Positions 45,086 to 58,302 of a DNA stretch of 64,000 bases are shown piece by piece. Origin of the DNA: Sweltsa coloradensis (Eukaryota; Arthropoda; Insecta; Plecoptera; Chloroperlidae). The number at the start of each line of letters is the position of its first letter. Position 1 is the stretch's first letter. The stretch covers positions 338,847-402,846 of the forward strand of contig JAMZAV010001843.1 in the NCBI GenBank assembly GCA_024449915.1. The letters are read 5' to 3'. Made by a program: the position numbers and the translations under genes. A model generated the notes under the pieces. That model made no database searches. It saw only the letters and a program-made list of their open reading frames with translations, and had not been told where the DNA came from.

Positions 45086-45924
45086 ATTTTAATCACACCC
45101 CTTACGGGAGCTCACGTATCGATCCAACCTGTAAGTTCACTTTGGGGGACGGTTCAGTGGGCAAAAAAATTCCCCAATTTTGTAAAACCCTTTAAAAAAG
45201 GTTTCCCAAACGAAAAATCCCGGGAGTTTTTGGGTATCAAAGTAAAACCCCATTGTGAAAAAAAAAAAAGAAAAAAAAAACGGAAATACCGCCCTCTAAA
45301 CAAAAAAGTGAATTTAAAAATAGGACTTTCTTTTAATTTTAAAATAAATTTCATTTTTTTTAATTTCCATTTTTCTAAGCATTTTCTTTTTTTTGGGGAG
45401 AAGTGTTTACTTCGTTTTTAAGAAAAAAAACCCCGATAAATCATATCAAAATTTTATGTTATTTGTTTTGCTTTTTCCCGCTTAAAATTTGGGGGAGCTA
45501 AAATTTTTGGGGGTTTAAAAAAACTTTTAAAGGGCCTTGGGTTTTGACTTGATGAATTGAAAAAAACTATTTTTATATTTTTTTAAGTAAATGAAAAAAA
45601 ATTCCCCACGATTTAAAAACTATCACTTATACAAGGGCCCCCCACCCCCTTTTCACCCCCTTTCATTTTTTTTTAACCCTGGGAAAAAGGGTTGAAAAAA
45701 TACCTCTTTTATTTTTCGTCATGCCCTTTCAACCTCAACAAATTTTTGGGAAAGGGGTTTTTTTTTTGGCATTTGTAAAGGTTCGCAGACTTTTAAATTT
45801 AAATCTATTGTGTAAAACCAATCACTGGGCCAGAAATGAAACTAAAAATTTTTTAATCTTATCTTTTTAATTATTGATGGTCGGAAAAAAATTAACTTCC
45901 ACATTGTCTGCCTGCCCTTTTTTT

Positions 45925-48250
45925 TATTTATTTATTTATTTATTTTTTATATAAGAGTCCGAAACACCCAAGTACCATTTTACATAGACAATCCAAAAAA
46001 ATATAAAAATAAGAAAAAAATTAAAAATTCCAATTAATAACCTACAAATTAACAAACAATTAAAATTTTAAATTAACAAAAAACAAATATTAAAAATTAT
46101 AATTTTCCCAACAAACATAAGAGAAAAAAAAAATTTTTGAAAGAATGGGGGGGAAATGCAAATTTCCCTTTAAACCCTGAAAGCCCAAAATCACGGATTG
46201 ATTTTTTGAAACAAATTAAAAATAAAGAAAAATATGTCAAACTTTGGTAATTGGGGTAAATTATTATGAAAGGAAGGAAAACCCGAAAAGGTAAATTTGA
46301 TCGGGGGGGGGGGGGAAATAAAAGTCTAGGCCCTAGTTACAGGGAAAAGGTGCGTAAGCCTATAAAGCGGGATGGAACATGAAGGGGAACATGGGCAAAA
46401 ACTGGTGGCCCGGAAAAATCCCATTGATGAAAACGGGGGCAAAAGGACATGTCAAGCGTTTTCTTCGAGTGGGAGATCTGCCCATAAAAAAGTTCACTCT
46501 AATTTTTTTTGACGAGCCAGGCTTTAAAAAGGGCTGGGAAAACGTGACGTAAAATTGCAAAAAAAAATGAAAGTACTTTTATCTAATTTTTTAATGTTGG
46601 TATAAAGCGGGATAAGCCCAAATTGGAGTACGTACTCAATCCGGGAAAAACACAGCCCTTTTAAAATATAAATTTTTAGAGCGTTGGGCCCACGAATATC
46701 TTAAACCCTATATAAAAAACCCCAAAAGGGACATGGTTTTTTGAAGTTTTTTTTGGAAATGTGCTCAATGAAAAGGAATTTTTAATCATGATGACCCAAA
46801 TCTTTCATTTTAGTAACTCGCTGATGACCTTTGGCCCCACAAATTATAATTAAACTAATGGGAATTTTTCCCCAAAGAAAAATTTTCAAATGAGCACTTA
46901 TCAGGATTAGACAGGGGGGACCAAACCAAAAACCATTTAGAAAACGCTTTTAATGCATCTTGAGAAAAGATTGCATCACAAAAATTTTGACAAAAATTTT
47001 TAAAAAATTTTTTTTCCAAACGTCAGCGTACAACAAAAAAATCACAAGCAAACGGTTTTAAATCTGTTCCCACAAGATCGTCCCACAAACAACACGAAAA
47101 GGAGAGGGGGGCCCCAATACACTTGCCTTTAAAGGGGCCCCCAGATAGCACTGGGGAAAAACCCAAAAGGAAGATGAACCCCGGGGGAAAAATTACACGT
47201 TGCTTTCCCGGGGGGTCTGTTTAAAAAAATTCCCAAAAGCTTAAGGAAATTTCCCTCCACCAAACCAAAAAGCTCTTTTATCTTGGGAAAAAAGGGGGTT
47301 TGTGGCTTACAGACAATCCCTTTGCAAAATCAATGTTTGGGAACGTCCCGCCCGGGATCGGTTTTTTTTCCCGGGATTAGTGGCTGATGTTGGGGACTGC
47401 AAGGGTTGGTGAGACATGAACAGTTTTGGGAGGAAAACCGTTGTTGTTCAGGGCGAAAAAATTTGGGAAAAGGGGTGGGCCCAAAAGACCCAATGATGGA
47501 CAATTTTTTTCACATAGGCAAAACCCGAAAACGGAAGAATTGAAAATTGGTCTTTAAAAAAGCAAATTTCCCCAGATGTTTTTTTTTCTCCTGCTTTAAA
47601 AAATGGTATGACATTTGCCTTTTTCCCGGGAGATTGAAAATTTTCCTGTCCCTAAAAAACTTTTTTAATATGACAGCCAAAGGTTAGACAAAACAAAATA
47701 AAAAATTTTTTAAGAAAAATAGCTCCAATACCATCTGGGGCCCGTCGCACGCTAGATTTAAGTTATTTTTTAAAATTTTTTTCTTCCTCAGAAGGTGTAG
47801 TTTGATATGTTTTAATACTGTGGGGGGGGGGACCTTAGATACCGGTATGTTAATAGGGAAGCTGGTCCCGAAAGGGAAAATTGGGAAAGGGCCCTAGAAA
47901 AAATTGATTTAAAAGCCCCATACGAAACTAATTTAGAACAAAATCCATTGTTAAAAGACACTTCGGGGGAAAATTTTTTCAGTATTGCGACGAGAATTAA
48001 TAAAGTCCAAAACCTTTTAGGATTATTCTTGCAAACTAGGTTTTTCCCCATTTAATAATCCTTATAGTCTTCCTGAGACGTTTTTTTGCAAGTCTCCCCA
48101 AATGCTGAACATAGGGGCGTGAAATGTGGGGTAGGGAAAATTTCTTCCCTTGTACCATGCCCCGTTTTTTTTTTCTTTACGCGTTTCGTTTTTAAGCTGA
48201 TAAAATTTTAAAAACCCGCCGACTTTTTGGGGGGCCTTTTTGGAACTTGG
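45925..48250 (-). mobile_element. Second LINE (RT region), corrupted sequence
   Basis: Minus-strand RT landmarks in the correct order: GPDGIGAI coded around 47718-47748, broken by one extra C; a KKFFRDRKIF..LPGKRQ-like fingers segment about 47620-47690; SVLGPLLF-like text about 47085-47140; and YAD at 47021-47030. The 3' end is probably the (TTTA)n tract at about 45925-45945, a (TAAA)n tail on the minus strand. The motif spacing fits APE-type LINEs. It is too damaged to assign a clade. It is not the same sequence as the LINE at 10815-16552. Confidence 0.65.
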
Positions 48251-51200
48251 GCCCTTTAATAACATTTGAAATCCCACTCGTAAAACATATGAACTACATC
48301 ATCAACATCCGGGATATCTTCCCCAAATTTGGGCCACGGAAGAAGTGCAAGAGCCAAAGCCCTTTCATCCACCCAACAGGTCCTATTCCACAACGGGACA
48401 TCTCTGAAAGGGTATCATTTGGACCAAAGGTTTTTAAGGGTTTTGATAGTGGCAGAAATTTAAGTTTTTTTTAAAAGGGGTTTTAGCATCATTTTCATTC
48501 AAAGGGGTGTTAAATTTAATATATTCCCACGAAAACCAAAAGAATAAAAATAAATTTTTAACTTTTCTAGAGGAGTAAACGGTATGCTACACGAAAGCTA
48601 AATACCCTTCCCAAAAGTTTATAAAAACCACTTTCAGGGAACCCCTGGGTTGAAATTTCCCTATTAAAATGTTGTCCTGCGTTCCCAGGGTTTTGAATTT
48701 CCCGGAAAATTTTCCCTTCCCCTCCCTTTTGTAAAACCCGGGTTCCCCCGTTTTTTCCCCTGTGTTAAAAGGCATATAATAATTTTTAAATTTTGTTGTC
48801 CCCCTTGTAAAAACATTTTTTTAACGCATAAATAGACGTAAAATAAATTTAAAACATTGTCAAGTTATTTTTTCGAACAAATCTTAAAATTTTGGTTAAA
48901 AATTTAAAAATTTAAAAAAACCCACTACCCATCCTTTTTAAAAGGAATTTATTAAAATCGTTTAATTATGAAAACGTTAAAATAACGCTTTGTTTTTTAA
49001 AGCAATGGCCCTATGCTTTTGTTTTTTCAGTACCTTTTTTTCGATTTTAAAATTTTAAAAAAGAGGCTGAGTTTGGGTGACAGCATAAACCCCAAAATTC
49101 TATTGAAAACCCCTTTGTCCCAAACCCCCTTTAGCTAAAATTTTGGGAGATTAGGGGTTTTTGAAAAGACCCCCTGTCAAGTGGGGGCCCTAGGTTTTTT
49201 CCACTGAATTGTCGGCGTGAATGCCACTTTTTCTCGCTCCCCCAGATGAACGAATGTTTTTAAAACCCCTGAAATTTGTTCTGATGTAGTTTTTTAAATC
49301 GTTACACGGCAGTTTTTTTTATAAAAACTTTTAAATTAGTTTTTATGACCAGAGTTATATCTGGCAAACAGGTTCAATTTGAATACAGCATGTTACATTA
49401 CATCTCTTTCCCCTTTCGCAAATTTTCCCTTTTTTTTACCCATGTCAAAGGGCATTTTTTTTTAAAAAAAGAAAAAATAAAAAAAGTACAACAATAAAGT
49501 GTTCGATTTAAACACTTCTTGGGGATTAAGTTTTAAAAAAAAATTTTATTTCCTCGACACCTTTGGTGAGAAGAAAATCTAAACTTTTTTTTTAATTGGG
49601 AGGGTTTGGGGGGTTCTGTTTAAACAAAATGCAAAATTTAAATTTTTACAAAAATAAATTAAAAAAATATGTAATTTTTTTTCGTGTTATTATTTAAAGG
49701 TATCTTCTTTTGAATTTTAAATTAAAGCCAAAAAAAAAAAACAAAATGAATTAAATTTTTATTAAAATACAACACCTTTTTTTTTAATGCTTTTCCTAGC
49801 GCAGATCTTTTTTTTTTTTTTTTTTTGTTTTCTTTATATTTTAAAAAATGTTCTTGTGATGTAAAAAATATAATTTTTTCCTGCTTACAAACCCCTAGGG
49901 AAATTTTGCCTCTAAAAGCTGGTTTTTACGGGGATAAAAGCATTTCATTCTTAACATTCCTTACGGAAGGCTTATTGAGGGGTGGGGGAGGGGGGTCCCT
50001 TTAAAGTAAACCGATTCTTTTTCGCTCTGGGCAATAGAGTAAACCCCGACCCCCATTTTTTAAAAATAAAACCACGCATCTTCTAGATTCCCCCGTTGCT
50101 AAATTTCGGTGGGTCTGAGGTTTAACGTAAAAAAAAATTTGCAATCAGGGGTCCAAATTTTGTAAAACTGGTCAAATCCCCCCAGGGGGTTTTTTCTTAA
50201 TTACCAAAAATTTTGCCCGGTCCCTGTAGTAAATCATACATGTGTTGGTTTGCCGGGATTTGAGTTTGCGGGAATTAATTTACAGGGTTTCAGCCAAAAA
50301 TCTTTGAGTTAGAAAAATAGGAGAAATGTATGTGCAAATTCCCCCTTGTTTTGTCCAAATTTGGTTTTACTCTTTTTATTTAATTATCCCAAGGGGCACT
50401 CTTTGTTTTTTGAATAAAAGGGGAAAAGGGTTTATATTTATTTTGTTTTTAAGAATATCGTGAATTAAAGAAATTTAATTAATTTTCAAAAAAAATAAGT
50501 AATTTAAAACTAATTTTTTAAATTTTATTTTTTTTTAAAGTATTATTATCAAACTTTTGGGGTTTTATAAATTTTTGGTTTTAAGAAAAACGTTATAGTT
50601 TTTTTTAAAAAATCAATTTATAAAAATAAAGCAATTAAAATTAAATTTTAAACGTGTATTTTTTTAAATATAATTTATTTGTACACGAAAATTTTTAAAT
50701 TTTTCCCCAATTAGTTTTTGGCCAAACTCATCAAATTTTTTGCTATCAGTGAAAAATATTACTTTTTTTAAATTTAAATTACCCCCTACGGCCATTTGTG
50801 TTTAATCACATTCCTTTCTTGGAAATTACTCCTTGACGAATTTTAATTGGTACAATGTTTGGACCCATCCCCCCTTAAAAATGTATCGTAGGGCCCCTTA
50901 AATAATATTTTTGTCTATTAAAGATTTTTGTTTGTGGTTTTTGGAAAGGGGCCCAGGCAGGCAAAAAAAAAATTTTTTTAGGGTTTAAGTGGGGATGTAG
51001 CATTTTAAAAATAAAAAAAAATTTAAAACAAAATAAAAAATTTGTCATGTACAAAAAAAGAAAATTTTAGTAAAAAATTCCCAAAAGGGAAATTTTCCCC
51101 TCAATTGGGTATGTACAAAGTGTGCGCATAGATATTGGGGGAAATTTATGTCAAAAATAATAAAATAAAGGGTTGTCGGTTTTCAGATAGCAAAACCCTA

Positions 51201-54200
51201 AACCTTTCCCAACGAACTTTTAAATTTTAAATTGCACTGGCTACATTCCAAAACATTCAACTAGCTATCCTTGTTTCCCAAAACCTTCCTGCTATTTTGT
51301 TGCATTCCCCAAAGAACCCCGGTTTATTTCATTTCTTTGACACTCCAATCGTCATATTAAAACTTCAAAGTAGGCCCTTTTTGTACTCATAAATATATTC
51401 TTTTTTTCCCTACCTTTTTTTAACGCGTTTTTGTTACAACGTAAAAATTTTTTTACCGTTTCCTGGTAAGTAGATTGACTTAATTTTCTTTTTGTTTTTT
51501 TTCTAATTAGGTTCTTAATTTTCCCCAACAACCTTACCCAAAAACCTTTCCCCAGCGAGATTTTGGGGGTTTTATTGATGACAAATCGAAATACAATATT
51601 TCACACTTGGTGGGTTTTATGGTGTCTTCAGGGAAGATCACAAACGTAATAATATGTTAAATTGTTTTTTTTTACGGGGAATGGTTTTTGGGCCCCCTTT
51701 TTGCTTTTAAAACGCCCATAAAAACGCCCTAAAGGAAAGTTAAAAAACAAAAACTTTTTTGCAAAGATGCCCGCTGTAGGGGACAAAATCACAAACACCC
51801 CGGGGTTTTCCCCTCTCAGGTGACTAACTTTTTTTTTTTAAAAAAAACTATATAAATTTTATTTTCAAATTTTTTTTTCCCAAATTAAAAAAAAAAAAAA
51901 ATCACAACCCGAAAATTTCCTGGGAAAAACTTTCCCCTCAACTTTCTAAAGTAATGTTTTGCAAAAAATTTGTTTTAAAGGGGTTGCATTTCTAAAAATT
52001 AATATAAAAAAAAAGAAAAAAATTTTTTTAAAAAACCCCGTGCTTTTAAAAGAATGTGGGCTAAGTGTGTTTGGGAAATATGGAATTTCATAGGGCCCCA
52101 GTCAGGATTGCCGGGGGGCGTGTTCAAAACCCTGACCTTTCCCAAAACCGAGCCATATACCGTTCTCATTTAAAATTTGCTAACCCCTTTGGTGATGCTT
52201 AAATCACATATCTGATACACGGTTTTTTTTTTCTGGAAAGTCTTGACTTTTTGACTTGAAATTTTTTACCATCCCAAATATTTTTTTAAAGGGTTTTTCA
52301 TTCTTAAAAATCAGCTTTGAAAATACCCTCCCCTAAAAATTTTTCCCCCAATTTTGGGTTTAACCCAAAATTAAAAAAATTTTTTGGGACCAATGCTCGG
52401 GTAAAAGAAATGACTAATGAGCAACCCAGGGGAAAGACACATAATACTTAAATTTAAATAAAAAATTTTTAATCGTTTTAAATTTGTCCAAAAAATTGTA
52501 TTCCCCTTTTAAACTAATGATTTTTTTTTTCCCCTTTTTTCCCCCTTGATTTTTTTTAAGTTTTGTAAAACATTTTTATGTAGAAATGGGGTTTTTGTGT
52601 TATTTGGGTTTTTTTTGACTTAGTTTAAAGGGCTGTAATATGTTTTCTTAATTTTCTAAATGTGTTTCTTTAAAGTACAATGGTCTGAATTAAATTTAAA
52701 AATTTTTTCATGTTGTTTTGTCATTTTAAAAAATCAGTGGATTTTTTGCCCCAAATTAAATTCCCCTTTTCTATGGGTTTTTTTTAAAATGCCCCTTTAT
52801 AAACGCCCCAAACATTAAAAATTATATTAAATTTTTTTGTCATAAAAGAATTTTGAAAAAACTGGGGTTTTTGGGTTGACAAGGAAAAAATGCAAGTGAC
52901 ACAAAATTTTTTTCCGGGCAAATTTTCCCCAAATTTCCAAGTGGGGATTTTTTTTATTACACGCCAATTTGGGATCAATGCAAGTCTCTAAAATCCGCGT
53001 TTTCCAAAGGGCCATGTTAAACATCACAGCGGGTTTTTTTAAATTTTTAAAACCCATCCAGATATTTTGACGTGTATGACTCGACGCTAGATTTTTTACG
53101 TTATTTGTATGGGATGCTATAGAGAAATTACAAAATCCAACTCTATGGGGATTATATCAAACTATTTCGCTTGCTGGTTAGTGAAATTTTAAATAAGTAT
53201 TTTTTATTTTATTATTTTTAAATTGAGACTACCAAAGTACAGTGATGTAACTTTGTTAAGTTTCTTTACTTTTAAAACGTTTTTAAAACCCAAAGTTGGT
53301 TACCTGATAACTAAATTTAAAAATTTGTTTTAAAAAAGGGAAAAATTTTAAAAAAGTAAGTGCTATTAAAAAAAGTAACCCAAAATTTTTAAAAAATGAA
53401 AATAGAAAAATGGGAAAGAAAAAAAAAAAGTTTTTGAACAAAATTTAAAGAATACGAATCAGTTCCCTTACCGAAACCCAAAGAATTAATTAATTTAAAT
53501 TTTTATTTTATTAAAATTTTTCTAAATTTTCGCTTTATAATTTTTTTAAGGGTTTTTTCACATAATTTTTATGGGAGCGAAGAACGATATAAAAGTAAAT
53601 GTACATCAAGATTAAAAAGGGAAAACATCGACGTGATTAACAAAATATGATAACTGTGAGAATCTAAAAAAACCTTTTTTACCAAAAACCCTCTCTTTTA
53701 GAAAACCCTATTTTACCTATCAAAAAGTGGGGCCCCAAAGGTTTTAGTGATAAACTAAAAAACACTCTTAAATTCATTTTTAAAAACCCTATAAACTTTT
53801 GGGTTTTTCCCCCCGGAAAACCCTACCCTCAAGATGATTTAAAAGGGGCGTCGTTTTAAAGCACCGGGGCGTGCTGCCCTTTATATGGTGTTTTTTTCAC
53901 GCGCTTCAAAGGGGACAGGGGGTCATAAAAAAAACCTTTGTAATGGTTCTTTTTCAAACCCTCCCACACCCTCCATTTCCAAAGTGTTAGATTTTTTTTT
54001 TGTTAGATTCCGGGGGAAAACACCCATTCATTTAAAACATTAAATTTTTTTAGTTTAAAAGGCTGAGAATTTTTTGGGGAGATTTATAGGGCCCCGTTGG
54101 GGGGAAAAGAAATCTGTTTTTTTTGGCTATTAAAAAATGATCGCATAAGTACCAAAGGCCCCTTTTAACACGAAAAAAAAAATTTTTTATTTTTATAAAA

Positions 54201-54339
54201 AACATCTGACCCAAAAACTTAAAATTTTTAATTTTTAAAAGGGAGGAAAATTTTTTTCAAAAATTGGGAGTTTCCCCTTTTCCCTGGTAAAAAAGAAACA
54301 AAAACCACTTTTGAATGTTTGGAAATATGCATGCTCAGT

Positions 54340-54425
54340 TTTGGGGAAGAAACTAGCCCGGACAGCTAAGGTCCCCCGGGGTTTGAAACCCCGGTGGGGT
54401 CCCTTTTTTTTAATTTTTGACTAAA
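54340..54425 (+). mobile_element. Family F SINE, corrupted fragment
   Basis: GACAGCTAAGGTCCCC, GGGGTTTGAAACCCCGG, TGGGGTCCCTTTTTTT and TAATTTTTGACT mirror the B box, GGGGCGGAC end and TTTAATTTCTGG tail of family F. Confidence 0.5.
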
Positions 54426-55399
54426 AATACTAACCCTAACAGCGGGGGAAAAGTCCCCTACTGTAAAATCAAAATCTGTCCTTTTCCCTATACTATTAGA
54501 AATTGGGAAAATTTTTCAAAAAATATTTTTCAAGATATAAAATTTAAAAATATAATTTACGGGGCTATTAAATGTATATTATTAATTTTTATTAATTGAT
54601 CGTTTCTATAATTTTATCTAACCTTGTGGAAATTTTTGACAATTAAAAATGTATTTTTTATTTCGAAATAACTTTTTAAACTTTCAGTTTTCCCCTTTTA
54701 ATGCCCAGGAAGCCCCTGTTTGGCTTTTTTAAACCCACTAAAAAACAAAGTGTATAAAATAACCCATTTTGCCTCCCCACGCACATAAAATATTTATTAT
54801 CCCGTGAAACAAAAGCAAAATTAAAAAAAATTAAAGTAAACTTTTAACCCTCGAAATATGAAATGGTAAAAACCCGTTTAGCCAAATTTTTTTTTTGGGT
54901 TTTTGTGATAAATATTCATTAACTGCAAACAAAAATTTTCCCAAAAAGTACGAAAGGCAATTTAATTAAAAAGCAAAAGAATTTCCAAATTTGGGAAAAT
55001 AAAATTTCCCCCACCCCAAAACCAACGATCCCCTGAAATCTATTTCACTTCCCAATTTTTTATGGTTTTTCAAATGGGCTGATTCTATTTTAATTTGGAT
55101 GACCACCCAGACGTGGGGTTTTACACGAAGTTATGAGTTTAAAAACTTATGTCATGGGTCCGTGACTTCTATGAAACCTGAGCAAATTTTTAAAAATTTC
55201 AAGCAAATTTATTAAGTAATTACATCTTAAATTTCGTGTAGACGTTGATAATTTAATTTAAAAGGGAAATTTTGTAGCGAAAAGCGAATCGAAAAGCAAA
55301 AAGGGTTTAAAAATGTGTCAAATATGTCCCCAAAATAGATTATGATGTGCCAATATGTTTTTCCATTTAACCAGTGAACGGGGGTACACGATATACGAA

Positions 55400-55820
55400 A
55401 TCCCCGGTTTTTTTTTCTGTAATTTTTGGGGCCCGTGGGCTTTTCAAAATATGCTGATTTGGGCCCAAAATGGGGTTTGGGTTTCGGAATGCTTTTTTTT
55501 TTCTTTAAAAGTGTCCCGTGTTTTATATTTTGTGGGACTTTTGTTTTTTAATAGATTTTTTAATAGAGCCAATTTTTTTTGGGTTTGGGAACCATGCTCT
55601 AGTATCTCCTATGTGGGACAAAAAGCGGTTAAAAAACCGATTTTAAAAAATTCTTCAAATTTTCAATTTCTGGCCCAAAGGTCAATCAACAAAACTTAAA
55701 AAATCCATGCAAAAACCACAGTTACAAATACCCTTCTTTTTAAAAGGTATTTTTAAGTTAAAATTTTTGGGAATTGGTTATTGTGTCAAAAATATTTTTT
55801 GGGGGGAATAGCCCCTTTAC
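55400..55820 (-). mobile_element. piggyBac-type MITE (family C), corrupted copy
   Basis: Read in the plus direction it is inverted relative to copy 1: TTTTCAAAATATGCTGATTT, GGTTTCGGAATGC, ACCATGCTCTAGTATCTCCT, ATGTGGGACAAAAAG, AATTTCTGGCCC and GAATAGCCCCTTTACC. The 114-aa ORF at 55355-55699 lies in it and is not a gene. Confidence 0.6.
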
Positions 55821-56405
55821 CCCTAAAAACAAAAAATTTTAATTTTGGCTGGGGATATAAAAATTTAAAATATGACATTTCCGTCCTCTATACAACGAAA
55901 CACTAGATAAAATTTTTAAAAAGGTTCCGAATAAAAAAGCCCCCCTTTTTGACCTATCGTCGGGGCCCCCGGGGGGACCGTTTCCCCAAAGCTGATCGGG
56001 CGTTACTATTTCAAATACTGATCGGGGGTTGAACTTTTAATCACGCATTGATGACGTCGGTCGACAGGGAAAAGTCCCCCTATGAAAATCAGTCAAAGGG
56101 GCTATTCCTCCTTGAAATTATTTTTTATCACAAAATCTATTCTTCAATACTACACTTAAATGACCATTTAAACAATTATAACTTGAAACTGTGATTTGAC
56201 ACGAAAATTGTTGTTTTTGGGGAATTTCTGAAAACCAATCTAAAGGACCAATCTAAAACGGCTTTTTATAACATCGTGTCTTGAAAATGTGTACAAAAAT
56301 ACACTCAAACACGCAAAAAATATGTCTTCCAAAATCACACCCTTTCTTGGTAGGCTAATCAGCATATTTTGACCGAACCAAGTGCCCAAACAGTCAAAAA
56401 CATAT

Positions 56406-58302
56406 ATCTAGGTGCCCGTTAGGGCGCCGCAGCCAAGCCGCGGTGCGCTACACACTCAAGCACCTTATACACCAAGCAGAGTTGGGGTGATTTCGAGGTG
56501 TTACCCAGCCGTCATGTAACGTGATGTGAACTTGAAAACTATCACAATCGAGGGGATTTAGGTACCTGACAACACATGCCAAATTTTATTGGGTACGACC
56601 ATTCCTCCTTGGTGAAAAAATGGCTTGAAACATGCTCAAAATCACTTTAAGGATGTTAGCTACTGCTACTGCTACTGCTACTACTACTAACATCTAATTC
56701 GTCAGTTTCAATCGGCCCGCGATTCTGACCAGACGGGTGGGGCTACAATGTTCATATTTTACATGGACATTAAGGTTATAGTAATATAGTCTCTTTTGAA
56801 AAAAAAAGTTGAAAAAGTTTGCTGGAAGGCTTCCAAATAAAGGTTTTAAATAAGCCTTAAACACTAGGCATACAATCAACAAGTAACCATAGTTACTTGA
56901 CACTTGTTGACGGTATAAGCAGAGTTAGGCGGGAAAGTGCGATACGTAAACAAATGGAGGACATTTTAAATTTTGCTTCTATGTGTGAAATGAGCAAAGT
57001 TGTCATTATACTCTCATAAAACAAATCAGAAACCGTCCCTGACCTAGGCCCAGATGTAGAAAATTATTTATAATACAACAGTGTAGGTCTAAAGTTCCAT
57101 TAGGCTATAGGACTAGATAAAATTATTACTTACATTACATGTTTGACAAGCCTAGCCAACCCTAGGCCAGCACAACATTGTTCTGACCATAGATACTAGT
57201 ATGTTCTGACACACTTCCCGCACAAATAACTAGTTTTGATTACTAAAAGCCTAATGCAGATAAACAATAGTATGATTGTCCACCAAGGCTATACAAAAAT
57301 GTTCGGAAATAATACACATATTCTTTTCTTTTTAGCCATGTTGAGCCATGATCAAAGTCAGCTTGCTACTACACACAATGTCGAAGCAAGGTGTCGAATA
57401 TGAGCGTGATCATCTGTTTGTTTACATAATTGCAACAATCAAATCATTTCATGCAACTCGTCTTTCGATTGGCCCGCGTTTATGAAGGCACTGCCATCTA
57501 GAATAAATATAGAACGATTTCGAGCTCTTGTCTGGATTTCGTGAACCTCACCCCACGTAAATAACAGCAATACTCTTTCAACTCACAACCCATGACGTTT
57601 TCCACGATACCGTTCAAGAATACCAATTCCTTCGAAAACGAAAACGACTTCGTTTTCTAATTGCGTTTTCAACTCATCTCCCACGAACTCAAGAATTGGG
57701 GTCCAGTCCTTATACCGTCGTTATACCATGGTTATACCACCTATACCCAGGATGTACATGAATCCGGGTCTAGATATTTTACATCCTTTTGTTATTGCTA
57801 ATACCATAGAAATTAAATCAACTTTGATAAAATTATAATATTTTAACAAATAATTTTACAATGGAACTTGAAAAAGTAATGAGATCACACAGATAACAAA
57901 AACTTGTAGAAATACAGCCAAACCTTACACACTCAAAAGAAATGAGATCTAAAAAAAGGGCCAAGCTCATCTACCCTTCCACATTTGCGCATTCTTAATT
58001 CATAAACGTACAGTGTCCCATAACAGCATCCTCGAAAAGCTTGGCAAAATAAAATTTGCATGTTATTACGTTTAAATTAATTAGAAAAAAGAACTTGGTT
58101 GAACTATTACGTTTAAATTAATAATCGCAAATTCTATTTTGCCAAGCTTTTCGAGGATGCTGTTATGGGACACTGTACGTTTATGAATTAAGAATGCGCA
58201 AATGTGGAAGGGTAGATGAGCTTGGCCCTTTTTTTAGATCTCATTTCTTTTGAGTGTGTAAGGTTTGGCTGTATTTCTACAAGTTTTTGTTATCTGTGTG
58301 TA
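56406..58302. mobile_element. 1.9-kb composite insert in MITE copy 3
   Basis: It begins TAGGTGCCCGTTAGGGCGCC and ends at the outer end of a hairpin (58300). Inside it, 56700-56905 matches the inverted interior of family A' (ACCAGACGGGTGGGGCTACA, AAATAAAGGTTTTAAATAAG). The A' text resumes near 57865 (CTTGAAAAAGTAATGAGATC), so another insert of about 950 bp (56906-57860) lies within it. A CTA/CTG triplet microsatellite sits at 56658-56692. No transposase ORF was seen. Confidence 0.55.
57886..58300. repeat. 415-bp near-perfect hairpin
   Basis: Two arms of about 175 bp, nearly identical in inverted orientation (CACACAGATAACAAAAACTT ... CAAGCTCATCTACCCTTCC ... ACAGTGTCCCATAACAGCAT), flank a loop of about 65 bp. 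The loop itself carries a direct repeat TATTACGTTTAAATTAAT. The arms are far more alike than those of the other inverted repeats here, which implies recent formation or an assembly fold-back. Confidence 0.85.

Larger units (their letters stand above)
38560..56090. other. Low-quality consensus block (homopolymer-inflated sequence)
   Basis: Here the sequence is dominated by runs of A, T, G and C with abrupt AAAATTTT/CCCCGGGG transitions. It also contains corrupted versions of repeats that are clean elsewhere in the window: family A (38821-39423), family E (39930-40640), family A' (44620-45085), SINE F (54340-54425) and MITE C (55400-55820). In a LINE RT the GPDG motif is broken by one extra C. 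This is best explained by unpolished long-read or low-coverage consensus. No ORF inside it should be trusted. A short cleaner patch occurs at about 53060-53220. Confidence 0.8.

Noticed and set aside
55355..55699. 114-aa plus-strand ORF
   Set aside because: It lies in a corrupted inverted copy of the family C MITE. The open frame comes from altered bases.
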